Positions 16,201 through 23,938 of a stretch of DNA of 64,000 nucleotides are shown here, piece after piece. Positions within the stretch are counted from its first letter, which is position 1, and each line of letters opens with the position of its first letter. Source of the DNA: Lentilactobacillus otakiensis DSM 19908 = JCM 15040 (GTDB lineage Bacteria; Bacillota; Bacilli; Lactobacillales; Lactobacillaceae); NCBI RefSeq assembly GCF_001434145.1, contig NZ_AZED01000014.1, positions 496,001 to 560,000 on the forward strand, read 5' to 3'. Under the pieces are notes generated by a model, which ran no database searches, was not told the DNA's origin, and saw only the letters and a program-made list of their open reading frames with translations. A program made the position numbers and the translations under genes.

Positions 16201-18327
16201 CTACTGGTTTTGATAATCCATGATCAACACGGTTTCAGAATAGTTGATGTATTGTCTAAGGTGCGCTGCCATTGACCAATCAATATTGCCTTGCTCGAGC
16301 AGGACTTGAACCCCTTCCCGCTCGGCTGCCAAAGCTTTAATTCTCAAGCTCTGATAGTTCATTGCCTGATCCTTAATCTGCTTTTTGGAATGGTCTTTGG
16401 CCAGTTCGATCTGGTTTCGGTAATGGACAATCAGGTGGTAAACCGACTGACTGTCAAACCGCTGATTATCAATGTCGTCACGGGCAAAATAGTCCGACAA
16501 TGCAGAGATTGCCGCTTTAGCTTGTTCTCTTTGAATTAATGCCAATTCATCTGAAATATCTTGATCAGTTTTATGGCGAATCAACCACAAAGAAATTCGG
16601 TTGCGCAGCTTAACAAAGTTTCGGGCAGTCCCATGACCAAGTTTGACTTTATGGCCGATTGAACGAATCATTCGATTCTCCAATCGCTGCAGTTTGGCAC
16701 TGGCAATCAAATATGCCTGTTTGGAAATCTTTTGATCATCATATAATTTTTGAACCGCGGCTCTTTCACCCCGCAAAGCGACTCTTCGAAGGGCAAGTTC
16801 GTCTGAGATGATAGAATCCATTTCTTTTTTGTCTTGCAATTTTAACTCAAGCCGGCGAATTAAGAACTGGTAATCCAATATTAAATCAAACGCTTCTTTT
16901 TGGTTACTTGGCCGCCGTTCCTCTTCGATTCGCTGGACGGCGAGTTTCATGATGTAAACCCGTGCCTCATCTTCAGAGATGTAGTTGGTATCGGTATCGT
17001 CTTCAACAGCATCAGCATCAATTTCATCCGGCTCATCAGTTGAGTTGGCCCGTGTAAGCAGTGGCGCTTTATCCTCAGAAATCAACGGCAGGGTTACCGT
17101 AGCGACAACCAGTGACATAATAATGACGCCTGCGGCAACGAATAGTGCCAGTGATCTGGATGGAAATGGACTGCCATCATTGATTGTCATCGGAATTGAA
17201 AGGACTCCGGCCATCGTCACGGCACCACGAACCCCGGAAAGTCCGGCTAATAAGGCAGCCTTAAAAGTCGGCATTTGTTTGGTTTGTAATGACTTGATCT
17301 TACGTGAGCGAATACTGCTGACAGCTTGATAGGCATAAATCCAAATCACTCGAATTGCCAGCAGAATCAACCAAGCTAAGAAGGAAATTCCTAATGCCGC
17401 AAAAGTGTTGATTTTATTGTTCTGAATCACGTTCGTCGTCGCCAAAGGCAGTTCAATTCCTAAAATCAGGAACACAATCCCATTTAATGTATAGATAATG
17501 ATGTCCCATGTTTTTTCGCTCACCAATTTTAATTCAGGTTGGCTGCGATCCGGAGCAGTGCCGTAAAAATGAAAAATAATTCCGGCAGCTACCACGGCAA
17601 TGACGCCTGAAGCATGCAAAAATTCTTCGGTTAACAGATAAACAACAAACGGCGTTGTCACCTGGAGGACAGTACTGAAAATCACATCATTGATTCCTTG
17701 ACGATAAAGCCAGTTTTCAATCATCAAAATGATGGCCATGATGACCAGGCCACTGATAAAGCCCATGATACTGATGTAGACAAAGTCAATTGCGGCGGTC
17801 TTGATCGAAAAAACGCCGGTCACAGTGGCAGCAATTGCATATTTAAAAGCAATCAGACCACTGGCATCGTTGATGAGACTTTCCCCACTCACAATGTGGA
17901 GGATACCCTCAGGCAGCTTGGCACGCTTCGAAATGGATTGGACAGCCACCGGGTCAGTCGGTGATAAAATAGCGGCCAGCGCAAAACTAACCGAAAATGG
18001 CATGCTTGGAATAATCAAATGGAATAATAGACCACCTAGAATCGTCGTCAAAAAGACCAAGACAATTGCATTGGCCAAAATCGGTCCCCGAAGCTTCCAC
18101 AACTCCCGCTTCGGGAACCTGCGTCCATCATTAAATAGCAACGGCGCGATAAATAGTAATAAAAACCAGTCAGTTTCCAGCGGGATGCTTACTCGCATGA
18201 TCAAAGCAGCCCCTAGTCCCAAAACCACTTGAATTAAACTAACTGGAACAGCTGGAACAAAATGATCGATAACATTTGAAAAAACCACTAATGTCATCAA
18301 TAGTATGACAGCTTCAAGGATGTGCAC
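16201..18327 (-). CDS. Na+/H+ antiporter, CPA1 family, with long cytoplasmic tail
   Basis: 708 residues from a GTG start. Residues 1-420 carry about 12 membrane helices with CPA1 hallmarks: FLLLFIAPLLFNDGRR, LSPTDPVAVQ near 128 and SGESLINDASGL with the ion-binding ND pair near 155, then GVRGAVTMAG near 360. An acidic linker (EPDEIDADAVEDDTDTN) leads to about 270 residues of helical cytoplasmic domain rich in RR, KL and coiled-coil-like heptads. It probably exchanges Na+ (or K+) for H+ in pH and salt control. It follows murB by 13 bp. Confidence 0.9.
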   Translation of the reverse strand: MHILEAVILLMTLVVFSNVIDHFVPAVPVSLIQVVLGLGAALIMRVSIPLETDWFLLLFIAPLLFNDGRRFPKRELWKLRGPILANAIVLVFLTTILGGLLFHLIIPSMPFSVSFALAAILSPTDPVAVQSISKRAKLPEGILHIVSGESLINDASGLIAFKYAIAATVTGVFSIKTAAIDFVYISIMGFISGLVIMAIILMIENWLYRQGINDVIFSTVLQVTTPFVVYLLTEEFLHASGVIAVVAAGIIFHFYGTAPDRSQPELKLVSEKTWDIIIYTLNGIVFLILGIELPLATTNVIQNNKINTFAALGISFLAWLILLAIRVIWIYAYQAVSSIRSRKIKSLQTKQMPTFKAALLAGLSGVRGAVTMAGVLSIPMTINDGSPFPSRSLALFVAAGVIIMSLVVATVTLPLISEDKAPLLTRANSTDEPDEIDADAVEDDTDTNYISEDEARVYIMKLAVQRIEEERRPSNQKEAFDLILDYQFLIRRLELKLQDKKEMDSIISDELALRRVALRGERAAVQKLYDDQKISKQAYLIASAKLQRLENRMIRSIGHKVKLGHGTARNFVKLRNRISLWLIRHKTDQDISDELALIQREQAKAAISALSDYFARDDIDNQRFDSQSVYHLIVHYRNQIELAKDHSKKQIKDQAMNYQSLRIKALAAEREGVQVLLEQGNIDWSMAAHLRQYINYSETVLIMDYQNQ

Positions 18328-18340
18328 TAATTACCAACTC

Positions 18341-19255
18341 CTAGTTTGACTTGGGGTCTTCTCCAATAATTCTGACTTCTGTTTCCAAATGGACACCGAA
18401 TTTGTCATAAACTGTCTTTTGAACATGAGCAATCACATTGAGATAGTCAGTGGCAGTTGCCCCGTCAACATTGACGATAAAGCCAGCATGTTTCATCGAG
18501 ACTTGGGCGCCACCAATCTGGAAGCCCTGCAGGCCGGAATCATGAATTAGTTTGCCGGCAAAATAGCCTTTTGGCCGCTTGAAGACACTTCCGCACGATG
18601 GCAGTTCAAGTGGTTGCTTGGATGCCCGTAAGGCGTTTAAGTGGTCCATTTGTTTTTGAATTTTGTCGGCAATCCCGGTCGTTAACGAAAAAGTCGCCGA
18701 TATCACAATCTGATGATTTTCTTGAACACTACAATGACGATAGCCAAAATCCAATTGTTTATGATTCAAATGAATGATTCGGTTATCAGGTGTCAGAACT
18801 TCAGCGCTCGAGACCACATTGGCAATTTCACCTCCGTAAGCCCCAGCGTTCATGAAAACAGCCCCACCAACGCTGCCGGGAATTCCAGCTGCGAACTCCA
18901 CGTTGGTCAATGAGTGCGCCTGAGCAGCCTTCGTGACGTCAATCAGAGCAGCGCCAGCATCAGCCACGACTTGATTTTCATGAGCGGTAATCTTGTTCAT
19001 TTTGGTTAAGATCATCGTCAAGCCACGAATGCCGCCATCTTTGACGATCAGGTTACTGGCATTGCCAACGACTGTGACCGGCAAGGAATGGTCATTCGCA
19101 TAATCCAACATTTCTTGACATTCTTTGATTGATTTTGGAAAAGCCAGAATGTCGGCTGGTCCCCCGGTTAATGTGTGGGTATATTTTGATAATGGTTCGT
19201 CCAACAAAATATCGATGGATGGATATAAATCTACAACAGTTTTTGATTGCATCAT
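18341..19255 (-). CDS. murB: UDP-N-acetylenolpyruvoylglucosamine reductase
   Basis: 304 residues. FAD-binding features are [19 protein letters not shown] and [23 protein letters not shown]. The catalytic Ser is in [13 protein letters not shown] near 227 and Glu in the C-terminal [10 protein letters not shown]. It reduces UDP-GlcNAc-enolpyruvate to UDP-MurNAc. GAGGAA lies 7 nt before the first ATG. It heads an operon with the antiporter and the phosphatase. Confidence 0.96.
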   Translation of the reverse strand: MMQSKTVVDLYPSIDILLDEPLSKYTHTLTGGPADILAFPKSIKECQEMLDYANDHSLPVTVVGNASNLIVKDGGIRGLTMILTKMNKITAHENQVVADAGAALIDVTKAAQAHSLTNVEFAAGIPGSVGGAVFMNAGAYGGEIANVVSSAEVLTPDNRIIHLNHKQLDFGYRHCSVQENHQIVISATFSLTTGIADKIQKQMDHLNALRASKQPLELPSCGSVFKRPKGYFAGKLIHDSGLQGFQIGGAQVSMKHAGFIVNVDGATATDYLNVIAHVQKTVYDKFGVHLETEVRIIGEDPKSN

Positions 19256-19343
19256 TTTTCAATTCCTCGGTTTCAAAACATATAAATTAATTTTACCACG
19301 AAAACGGCCGTCTATGGGCACTGATACCTGAGATGCACTCTGG

Positions 19344-19372
19344 TTGCGTTTTCCAGCCGATCTTTGTACAAT
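19344..19372 (+). promoter_or_regulatory. Promoter of the exonuclease gene
   Basis: TTGCGT (19344-19349), a 17-bp spacer and TACAAT (19367-19372), 24 bp before the ATG at 19396. Confidence 0.7.
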
Positions 19373-19395
19373 GTGATTAACTTGAGGTGAAAAAT

Positions 19396-19929
19396 ATGAA
19401 TTTTGTTGCGATGGATTTTGAAACCGCAAATGCAAAACGGGCCAGTGCTTGTTCGATCGCACTGGCAATTGTCAGAAACAATCAAATCACGCATGAATTT
19501 TATTCGTTGATTAATCCTGAGATGGCATTCAGCTGGCGAAACATCAACGTCCATGGAATCCATGAACGAGACGTGGCCGATGCGCCAACTTTTCCCGAAG
19601 TTTGGGCGCACATCCAACCGTTATTTACGGCGAATAAATTAGTGATTGCCCATAACGCATCCTTTGATAACAGTGTCTTAAAACGCACTTTGGAACGTTA
19701 TGCAGTTACACCGCCACACTATTTGACGTTAGATACGTTGCGAACTTCCAAACAATTTTATCCCAACTTGGAAAATCATAAATTAAATACGCTCTGTGAT
19801 AAATTAAATATTGTGTTGGAACATCACCACAATGCCCTGGATGACAGTGTTGCCTGTGGCAATATTTTATTAACAGAGCAACAGCAATTCGGCAGTGAAA
19901 TGCTGCGGCCATTTGTCAAAGCAATATAA
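19396..19929 (+). CDS. DEDDh 3'-5' exonuclease (DnaQ/epsilon-like)
   Basis: 177 residues from ATG 19396; GAGGTGA ends about 5 nt upstream, so the GTG at 19387 is part of the ribosome site. The three Exo motifs are visible: FVAMDFETAN (D, E) at the N-terminus, VIAHNASFDNSVL (D) near 80 and HNALDDSVACGNI (H, D) near 145. It is a stand-alone proofreading-type exonuclease and should act on single-stranded DNA or RNA ends. It is a single-gene unit divergent from murB, with a terminator shared with the convergent GNAT gene. Confidence 0.9.
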   Translation: MNFVAMDFETANAKRASACSIALAIVRNNQITHEFYSLINPEMAFSWRNINVHGIHERDVADAPTFPEVWAHIQPLFTANKLVIAHNASFDNSVLKRTLERYAVTPPHYLTLDTLRTSKQFYPNLENHKLNTLCDKLNIVLEHHHNALDDSVACGNILLTEQQQFGSEMLRPFVKAI

Positions 19930-19963
19930 AAAGGACTGAAAATCAAATTTTCAATCCTTTTTT
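19928..19963. terminator. Bidirectional terminator overlapping the GNAT gene end
   Basis: AAAAAGGA...TCCTTTTTT with an inner TGAAAAT/ATTTTCA stem. It serves the exonuclease gene on the plus strand. The stop of the convergent GNAT gene (19951-19953) lies inside the hairpin. Confidence 0.85.
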
Positions 19964-20457
19964 GCTATAGCCAATTCCATCTTTATAGATTCACGACCAT
20001 CTTGCAGTTGCACGTCAGTATCATGAAAACCAACTTTGTGATAGACATGGATCGCTGGCTGATTCTCAGAAAAAACGGTCAGGACAAGTTTGTCCAAAGA
20101 ACTAAAGGCTGTCCCCCAGTCAATGACCAATTCCATCAAATTGGTTCCAATTGAATAACCCTGGTAGCCGGCCAAAACAGCAAGGCCAACTTCACCAATC
20201 CCATCGGCAATGTTATCCACCGTCACGATACCAATCAGTTCTTCACCATAGGTTGCGACGGCCATCAAATTCGTTTTGGAATGGTTAATTAAGTTGATCT
20301 GTTGGGCTTCATCTTGACCCGTAATTTCATCCAAATCTGAATCAACTAAAAATGTGTCGGATTCACCTTGCAGAACTTTTAGCAGGTCCAAAACTGCTTG
20401 GCCGTCACTTGGTTCTGCCAGCCGAAAATTCACTTCTTCTGCCACATCATTACTCAC
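19951..20457 (-). CDS. GNAT-family N-acetyltransferase
   Basis: 168 residues with a GNAT fold: FRLAEPSDGQAVLDLL at the start, EVGLAVLAGYQGYSIGTNLMELVIDWG near 90-115 (acetyl-CoA loop Q-x-x-G-Y/I-G) and NQPAIHVYHKVGFHDTDV near 135. The acceptor is unknown. The start is GTG. It follows tsaE by 9 bp, a pairing common in lactobacilli, though a RimI-like role on ribosomal protein S18 cannot be assumed. The last three codons lie in the terminator hairpin. Confidence 0.87.
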   Translation of the reverse strand: MSNDVAEEVNFRLAEPSDGQAVLDLLKVLQGESDTFLVDSDLDEITGQDEAQQINLINHSKTNLMAVATYGEELIGIVTVDNIADGIGEVGLAVLAGYQGYSIGTNLMELVIDWGTAFSSLDKLVLTVFSENQPAIHVYHKVGFHDTDVQLQDGRESIKMELAIAKKD

Positions 20458-20466
20458 TTTCTATGC

Positions 20467-20937
20467 TTATTCGCCAAGAACTTCATCAATCATCTTTTCA
20501 AATCGGTCTCCCTTGGCTTCAAACGTCAATTTACGGACGTTATCACCCTCAGAATCATCCCGTCTAAAAACAATTCTTAAGTAATGATCGGGCAGTTCAT
20601 CAGCGACAAATTTCGACCATTCAACCACGTTGACACCATCGCCGTTAAAATACTCTTCCAAGCCCAGGTCATCAGCACCGCCTTCTTCCAGGCGATAGAC
20701 ATCCATGTGGTACAGGGGGATCCGACCATCCTGATATTCACGAATAATCGTAAAGGTCGGACTCTTGATGGGTCGGGTGATTCCCAGTCCCTTTGCCAAC
20801 CCCTTAGTAAAGGTCGTCTTACCGGCACCCAAATCGCCATCCAACAAAATTAAATCTTGCGGAGCTAAATATTGCGCTAACTTTTGTCCAATGGCCATGG
20901 TCTGATTTGCTGAGTCAACTCTTATCGTCTTAGTCAA
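20467..20937 (-). CDS. tsaE: tRNA threonylcarbamoyladenosine biosynthesis ATPase TsaE
   Basis: 156 residues with Walker A GDLGAGKTTFTKGLA near 35-49, switch region SPTFTIIREY near 60 and YHMDVYRLEE, then VVEWSKF. It is the P-loop ATPase that powers TsaB-TsaD-TsaE in making t6A37 on ANN-decoding tRNAs. The start is TTG with GAGGTGA about 5 nt upstream. It is followed by the GNAT gene, and pta precedes it by about 80 bp. Confidence 0.95.
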   Translation of the reverse strand: MTKTIRVDSANQTMAIGQKLAQYLAPQDLILLDGDLGAGKTTFTKGLAKGLGITRPIKSPTFTIIREYQDGRIPLYHMDVYRLEEGGADDLGLEEYFNGDGVNVVEWSKFVADELPDHYLRIVFRRDDSEGDNVRKLTFEAKGDRFEKMIDEVLGE

Positions 20938-21016
20938 TCGATCACCTCATTCAAAAAGGAAGGATTGCGGCTACATCGAACATCTACCACAATCCCATCC
21001 TGTTTATTTATTGTTA

Positions 21017-21991
21017 TTATAATGCTTGTGCAGCTGTGATGATAGCCACTTTATAAACGTCTTCTTCATTGCTGCCTCGTGAAAGGTCAGAAACCGGTTT
21101 GTTCAAGCCTTGAAGGATTGGGCCAATAGCTTCAAATCCACCAAAACGTTGGGCAATCTTGTAACCAATGTTGCCTGATTGCAATTCTGGGAAGACAAAG
21201 ACGGTGGCTTTACCAGCAACTTTTGAACCTGGGGCTTTCTTCTCAGCCACAGTTGGCACAAAGGCAGCATCAAACTGCATTTCACCATCAATGTCCATGT
21301 CAGGAGCCTGTTCTTGGGCTAATTTGGTCGCCTCTTGAACTTTAGTGACCATGTCACCCTTGGCAGAGCCTTTAGTTGAGAAGCTCAGCAAGGCCACTTT
21401 AGGGTCGATATCAAACGTCTTGGCAACCTTACCGCTTTCAACCGCAATTTCAGCCAATGCATTGGCATCAGGATCAAGGTTAATGGCACAATCAGCGAAT
21501 AAGTACCGCTCGTCACCCTTTTGCATGATGAATGCACCACTGATTAATTTAACTCCTGGCTTGGTCTTAATAATTTGTAATGCGGGACGGACCGTGTCGC
21601 CAGTTGGGTGATTGGCACCGGAAACCATCCCGTTAATCTTGTTCATGTAAACCAAAGTGGTTCCGAAGTAATTTGGATCTTTCAGCCAATCGCGAGCCTT
21701 AGCTTCATCAGTTTTACCTTTACGACGCTCAACGATGGCAGAAACCATTTCATCAATTTGATCGGCTGGTTGGTTCAGGTAGTCGATGATTTCGACGTCG
21801 CCCAAATCAATGTCAGCATCTTTAGCAACTTTTTCAACAGTGTCCTTGGCACCCAGGATAACTGGATTAACCAACCCATCCTTTGCCAGACGGCTGGCTG
21901 CACCAAGAATTCGGACATCGTCACCTTCTGGGAAAACGATACTGATATTTTTACCCTTGATCTTTTGCTTAAGACTTTCAAATAATTCCAT
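21017..21991 (-). CDS. pta: Phosphate acetyltransferase
   Basis: 324 residues, the usual short form without the regulatory N-terminal domain. PTA_PTB features are IVFPEGDDVRILGAAS at the N-terminus, SGANHPTGDTVRPALQIIKTKPGVK, LLSFSTKGSA near 200 and FPELQSGNIGYKIAQRFGG near 265. It interconverts acetyl-CoA and acetyl phosphate. GGAGG lies 7 nt before the ATG. It is about 30 bp downstream of ung and probably part of ung-pta-tsaE-GNAT. Confidence 0.97.
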   Translation of the reverse strand: MELFESLKQKIKGKNISIVFPEGDDVRILGAASRLAKDGLVNPVILGAKDTVEKVAKDADIDLGDVEIIDYLNQPADQIDEMVSAIVERRKGKTDEAKARDWLKDPNYFGTTLVYMNKINGMVSGANHPTGDTVRPALQIIKTKPGVKLISGAFIMQKGDERYLFADCAINLDPDANALAEIAVESGKVAKTFDIDPKVALLSFSTKGSAKGDMVTKVQEATKLAQEQAPDMDIDGEMQFDAAFVPTVAEKKAPGSKVAGKATVFVFPELQSGNIGYKIAQRFGGFEAIGPILQGLNKPVSDLSRGSNEEDVYKVAIITAAQAL

Positions 21992-22020
21992 GACAAATCC
22001 TCCAATTCTACAAAATCATT

Positions 22021-22713
22021 CTAAGATGTTTGCGATACCTTTTCAGGCAGTTGCCAGTTAATTGGCTCCTCACCCATTGCTTCCAAAGCTTCGTTGGTCT
22101 TCGAAAATGGTTTCGAACCAAAAAATCCTCTGTGCGCGGACAATGGACTGGGATGGGCCGATTGAATCACCACGTTGGTATTGGTATCAATCAACGCAAT
22201 TTTGTCCCTGGCAGCTCTCCCCCACAGAATAAAGACAACCGGTTTTTCACGAGCAGAAAGCTTTTGAATTGCGGCATCGGTCAGCTGTTCCCAACCCTTG
22301 CCTTTATGAGAAAAGGCCTGGCCGTTTCTAACTGTCAATACCGAGTTCAAAAGAAGAACCCCCTGCTTGGCCCAACTTTCCAAATCACCGTGTGCAACCG
22401 GCTTGATCCCGAGGTCAGACTGAAGCTCCTTATAAATATTCTGTAGTGAAGGTGGAATCTTCACACCCGGCATCACTGAAAAGCTCAACCCTTGTGCTTG
22501 ATGAGGTTCATGATAGGGATCCTGCCCTAAAATCACGACTTTCACCTTGCTGAAAGGGGTCAGCTGAAACGCCTCAAAAATATGGTTCATATCAGGATGA
22601 ATATATTGTGTTTTATATTCTGATATTAAAAATTGGCGCAACTGCTGATAGTAAGTTTTCTCAAATTCCGGCTTCAAAACATCCCACCAGTCATTTTTTA
22701 TAAACGGTTTCAT
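22021..22713 (-). CDS. ung: Uracil-DNA glycosylase (family 1)
   Basis: 230 residues from ATG 22713 (GAGG 8 nt upstream; the GTG at 22722 has none). The water-activating motif is [22 protein letters not shown] near 62, followed by [22 protein letters not shown] and the DNA-intercalation loop [14 protein letters not shown] near 186. It removes uracil from DNA. It is first of the ung-pta-tsaE-GNAT run. Confidence 0.97.
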   Translation of the reverse strand: MKPFIKNDWWDVLKPEFEKTYYQQLRQFLISEYKTQYIHPDMNHIFEAFQLTPFSKVKVVILGQDPYHEPHQAQGLSFSVMPGVKIPPSLQNIYKELQSDLGIKPVAHGDLESWAKQGVLLLNSVLTVRNGQAFSHKGKGWEQLTDAAIQKLSAREKPVVFILWGRAARDKIALIDTNTNVVIQSAHPSPLSAHRGFFGSKPFSKTNEALEAMGEEPINWQLPEKVSQTS

Positions 22714-22822
22714 TCCTAACACCTCACGTTTTATTCTACCATACCATTTTTAAAATAACACGAGAGTAAATAATTTCAGAACGTGTTAGAATGAAAATAA
22801 TACAAGTAAAGGAAATGCGTCT

Positions 22823-23383
22823 ATGAGTCGAAAATTACAGCTTAACTTAACCGAGCTGGATCACACCCGCTCGACTAAAGTGACCGATCAATATCGAGAT
22901 ACAAAGTATTTGATTGTTGGAAAATGGGGCCTCATTTCCGACACTTTTTCGATTTACTCAATTTCCGGTGAGGTCGTTGCCACTGTTCGCCAGCAATCAC
23001 TCGGAATGACGCCAAAGTTTGATTTATACTATCTGGACCAATTTGTCGGCAGTTCCGTCATTCACTTTACCATGCACTACACTACTATTTTTATTAATGG
23101 GATTAATTGGCTGGTGACCGGCAATCAAGAAAAACAAACTTACCAGATTATGCATGGGCGCAACCGAATCGCGACAATTAAATCTTACAGTCAGTCGGAT
23201 CAAGTGATTCGGATCATGGATATTGATGACACCAATCACGAACCATTAGTCTTGGCGATTGCCTCAATTTTGAATCATCCATCTTTGGCACATGCATCAC
23301 GGTTGAAACTTGGCGTCTTGGATAAAGCGCCTGTGAAACCCAAGCTACAAGGAGACAATGTTCAAACAATCCACAATAAATAA
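22823..23383 (+). CDS. LURP-one-related / YxjI-like protein
   Basis: 186 residues, soluble, probably a beta-barrel with one helix as in Tubby/LURP-one proteins (YLIVGKWGLISDTFSIYSISGEVVATVRQQ, FDLYYLDQFVGSS, AIASILNHPS near 150). The pattern of short strands around repeated isoleucine/valine segments fits the LURP-one/YxjI (DUF567) family. I could not identify a motif that proves it. Function is unknown; relatives may sense or bind membrane lipid. AAAGGA lies about 10 nt before the ATG. It is a single-gene unit ending at a hairpin. Confidence 0.6.
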   Translation: MSRKLQLNLTELDHTRSTKVTDQYRDTKYLIVGKWGLISDTFSIYSISGEVVATVRQQSLGMTPKFDLYYLDQFVGSSVIHFTMHYTTIFINGINWLVTGNQEKQTYQIMHGRNRIATIKSYSQSDQVIRIMDIDDTNHEPLVLAIASILNHPSLAHASRLKLGVLDKAPVKPKLQGDNVQTIHNK

Positions 23384-23386
23384 AAC

Positions 23387-23432
23387 AAGCGATGAATCAG
23401 CCGGCATATTGCCAAACTGTTTCATCGCTTTT
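23387..23432. terminator. Terminator between the convergent LURP-one-like gene and smpB
   Basis: AAGCGATGAA pairs with TTTCATCGCTT around a 20-odd-nt partly paired loop, then TTG on the plus strand and GTTTTATTTATT on the minus strand. The short T-tracts make it a moderate terminator both ways. Confidence 0.7.
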
Positions 23433-23444
23433 GTGTACCTTCAA

Positions 23445-23918
23445 TTAATAATGTTTCATAACCCGTTCAATTTGACGTTTTTGATCACGTCGTTTGATGG
23501 TTTCACGCTTATCGTACTCATGTTTACCAGTTGCAACCCCAATTAAAACTTTAGCAAAGCCATTCTTGAGGTACACCTTCAAAGGTACAATTGTGACACC
23601 TTTATCCTGAGTAATTTGAGCCAATTTGCGAATTTGTTTTTTATGCAGCAACAACTTTCGATTACGGAGTGGATCGTGATTGAACTGATTCCCCTGAGCA
23701 TATTCACTAATATGCACGTTCATCATGTAGGCTTCATCATTTCGAATCTTAACGAATCCATCTTTTAAGTTGATTCGTCGATCACGAATGGACTTGATCT
23801 CGGTCCCAGTCAACACAATGCCAGCTTCGTATGTTTCGGAAATCGAATAATCATGACGGGCCTTTTTATTTTGGGCCATCAAATTATCATTGTTGTGTTG
23901 CTTTTTCCCTTTGGCCAT
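23445..23918 (-). CDS. smpB: tmRNA-binding protein SmpB
   Basis: 157 residues from ATG 23918 (GAGGTGA 4 nt upstream). SmpB features are [50 protein letters not shown], a basic [10 protein letters not shown] helix, [26 protein letters not shown] and the tail helix. It delivers tmRNA to stalled ribosomes. The gene is 20 bp behind rnr, the usual pairing because RNase R degrades the tagged mRNAs. The ssrA gene itself is not seen in the adjacent sequence. Confidence 0.96.
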   Translation of the reverse strand: MAKGKKQHNNDNLMAQNKKARHDYSISETYEAGIVLTGTEIKSIRDRRINLKDGFVKIRNDEAYMMNVHISEYAQGNQFNHDPLRNRKLLLHKKQIRKLAQITQDKGVTIVPLKVYLKNGFAKVLIGVATGKHEYDKRETIKRRDQKRQIERVMKHY

Positions 23919-23938
23919 CAAATCACCTCACTTACTGC

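Noticed and set aside
23384-23444. tmRNA gene near smpB
   Set aside because: Only a hairpin is present; no tRNA-like ends or tag frame.
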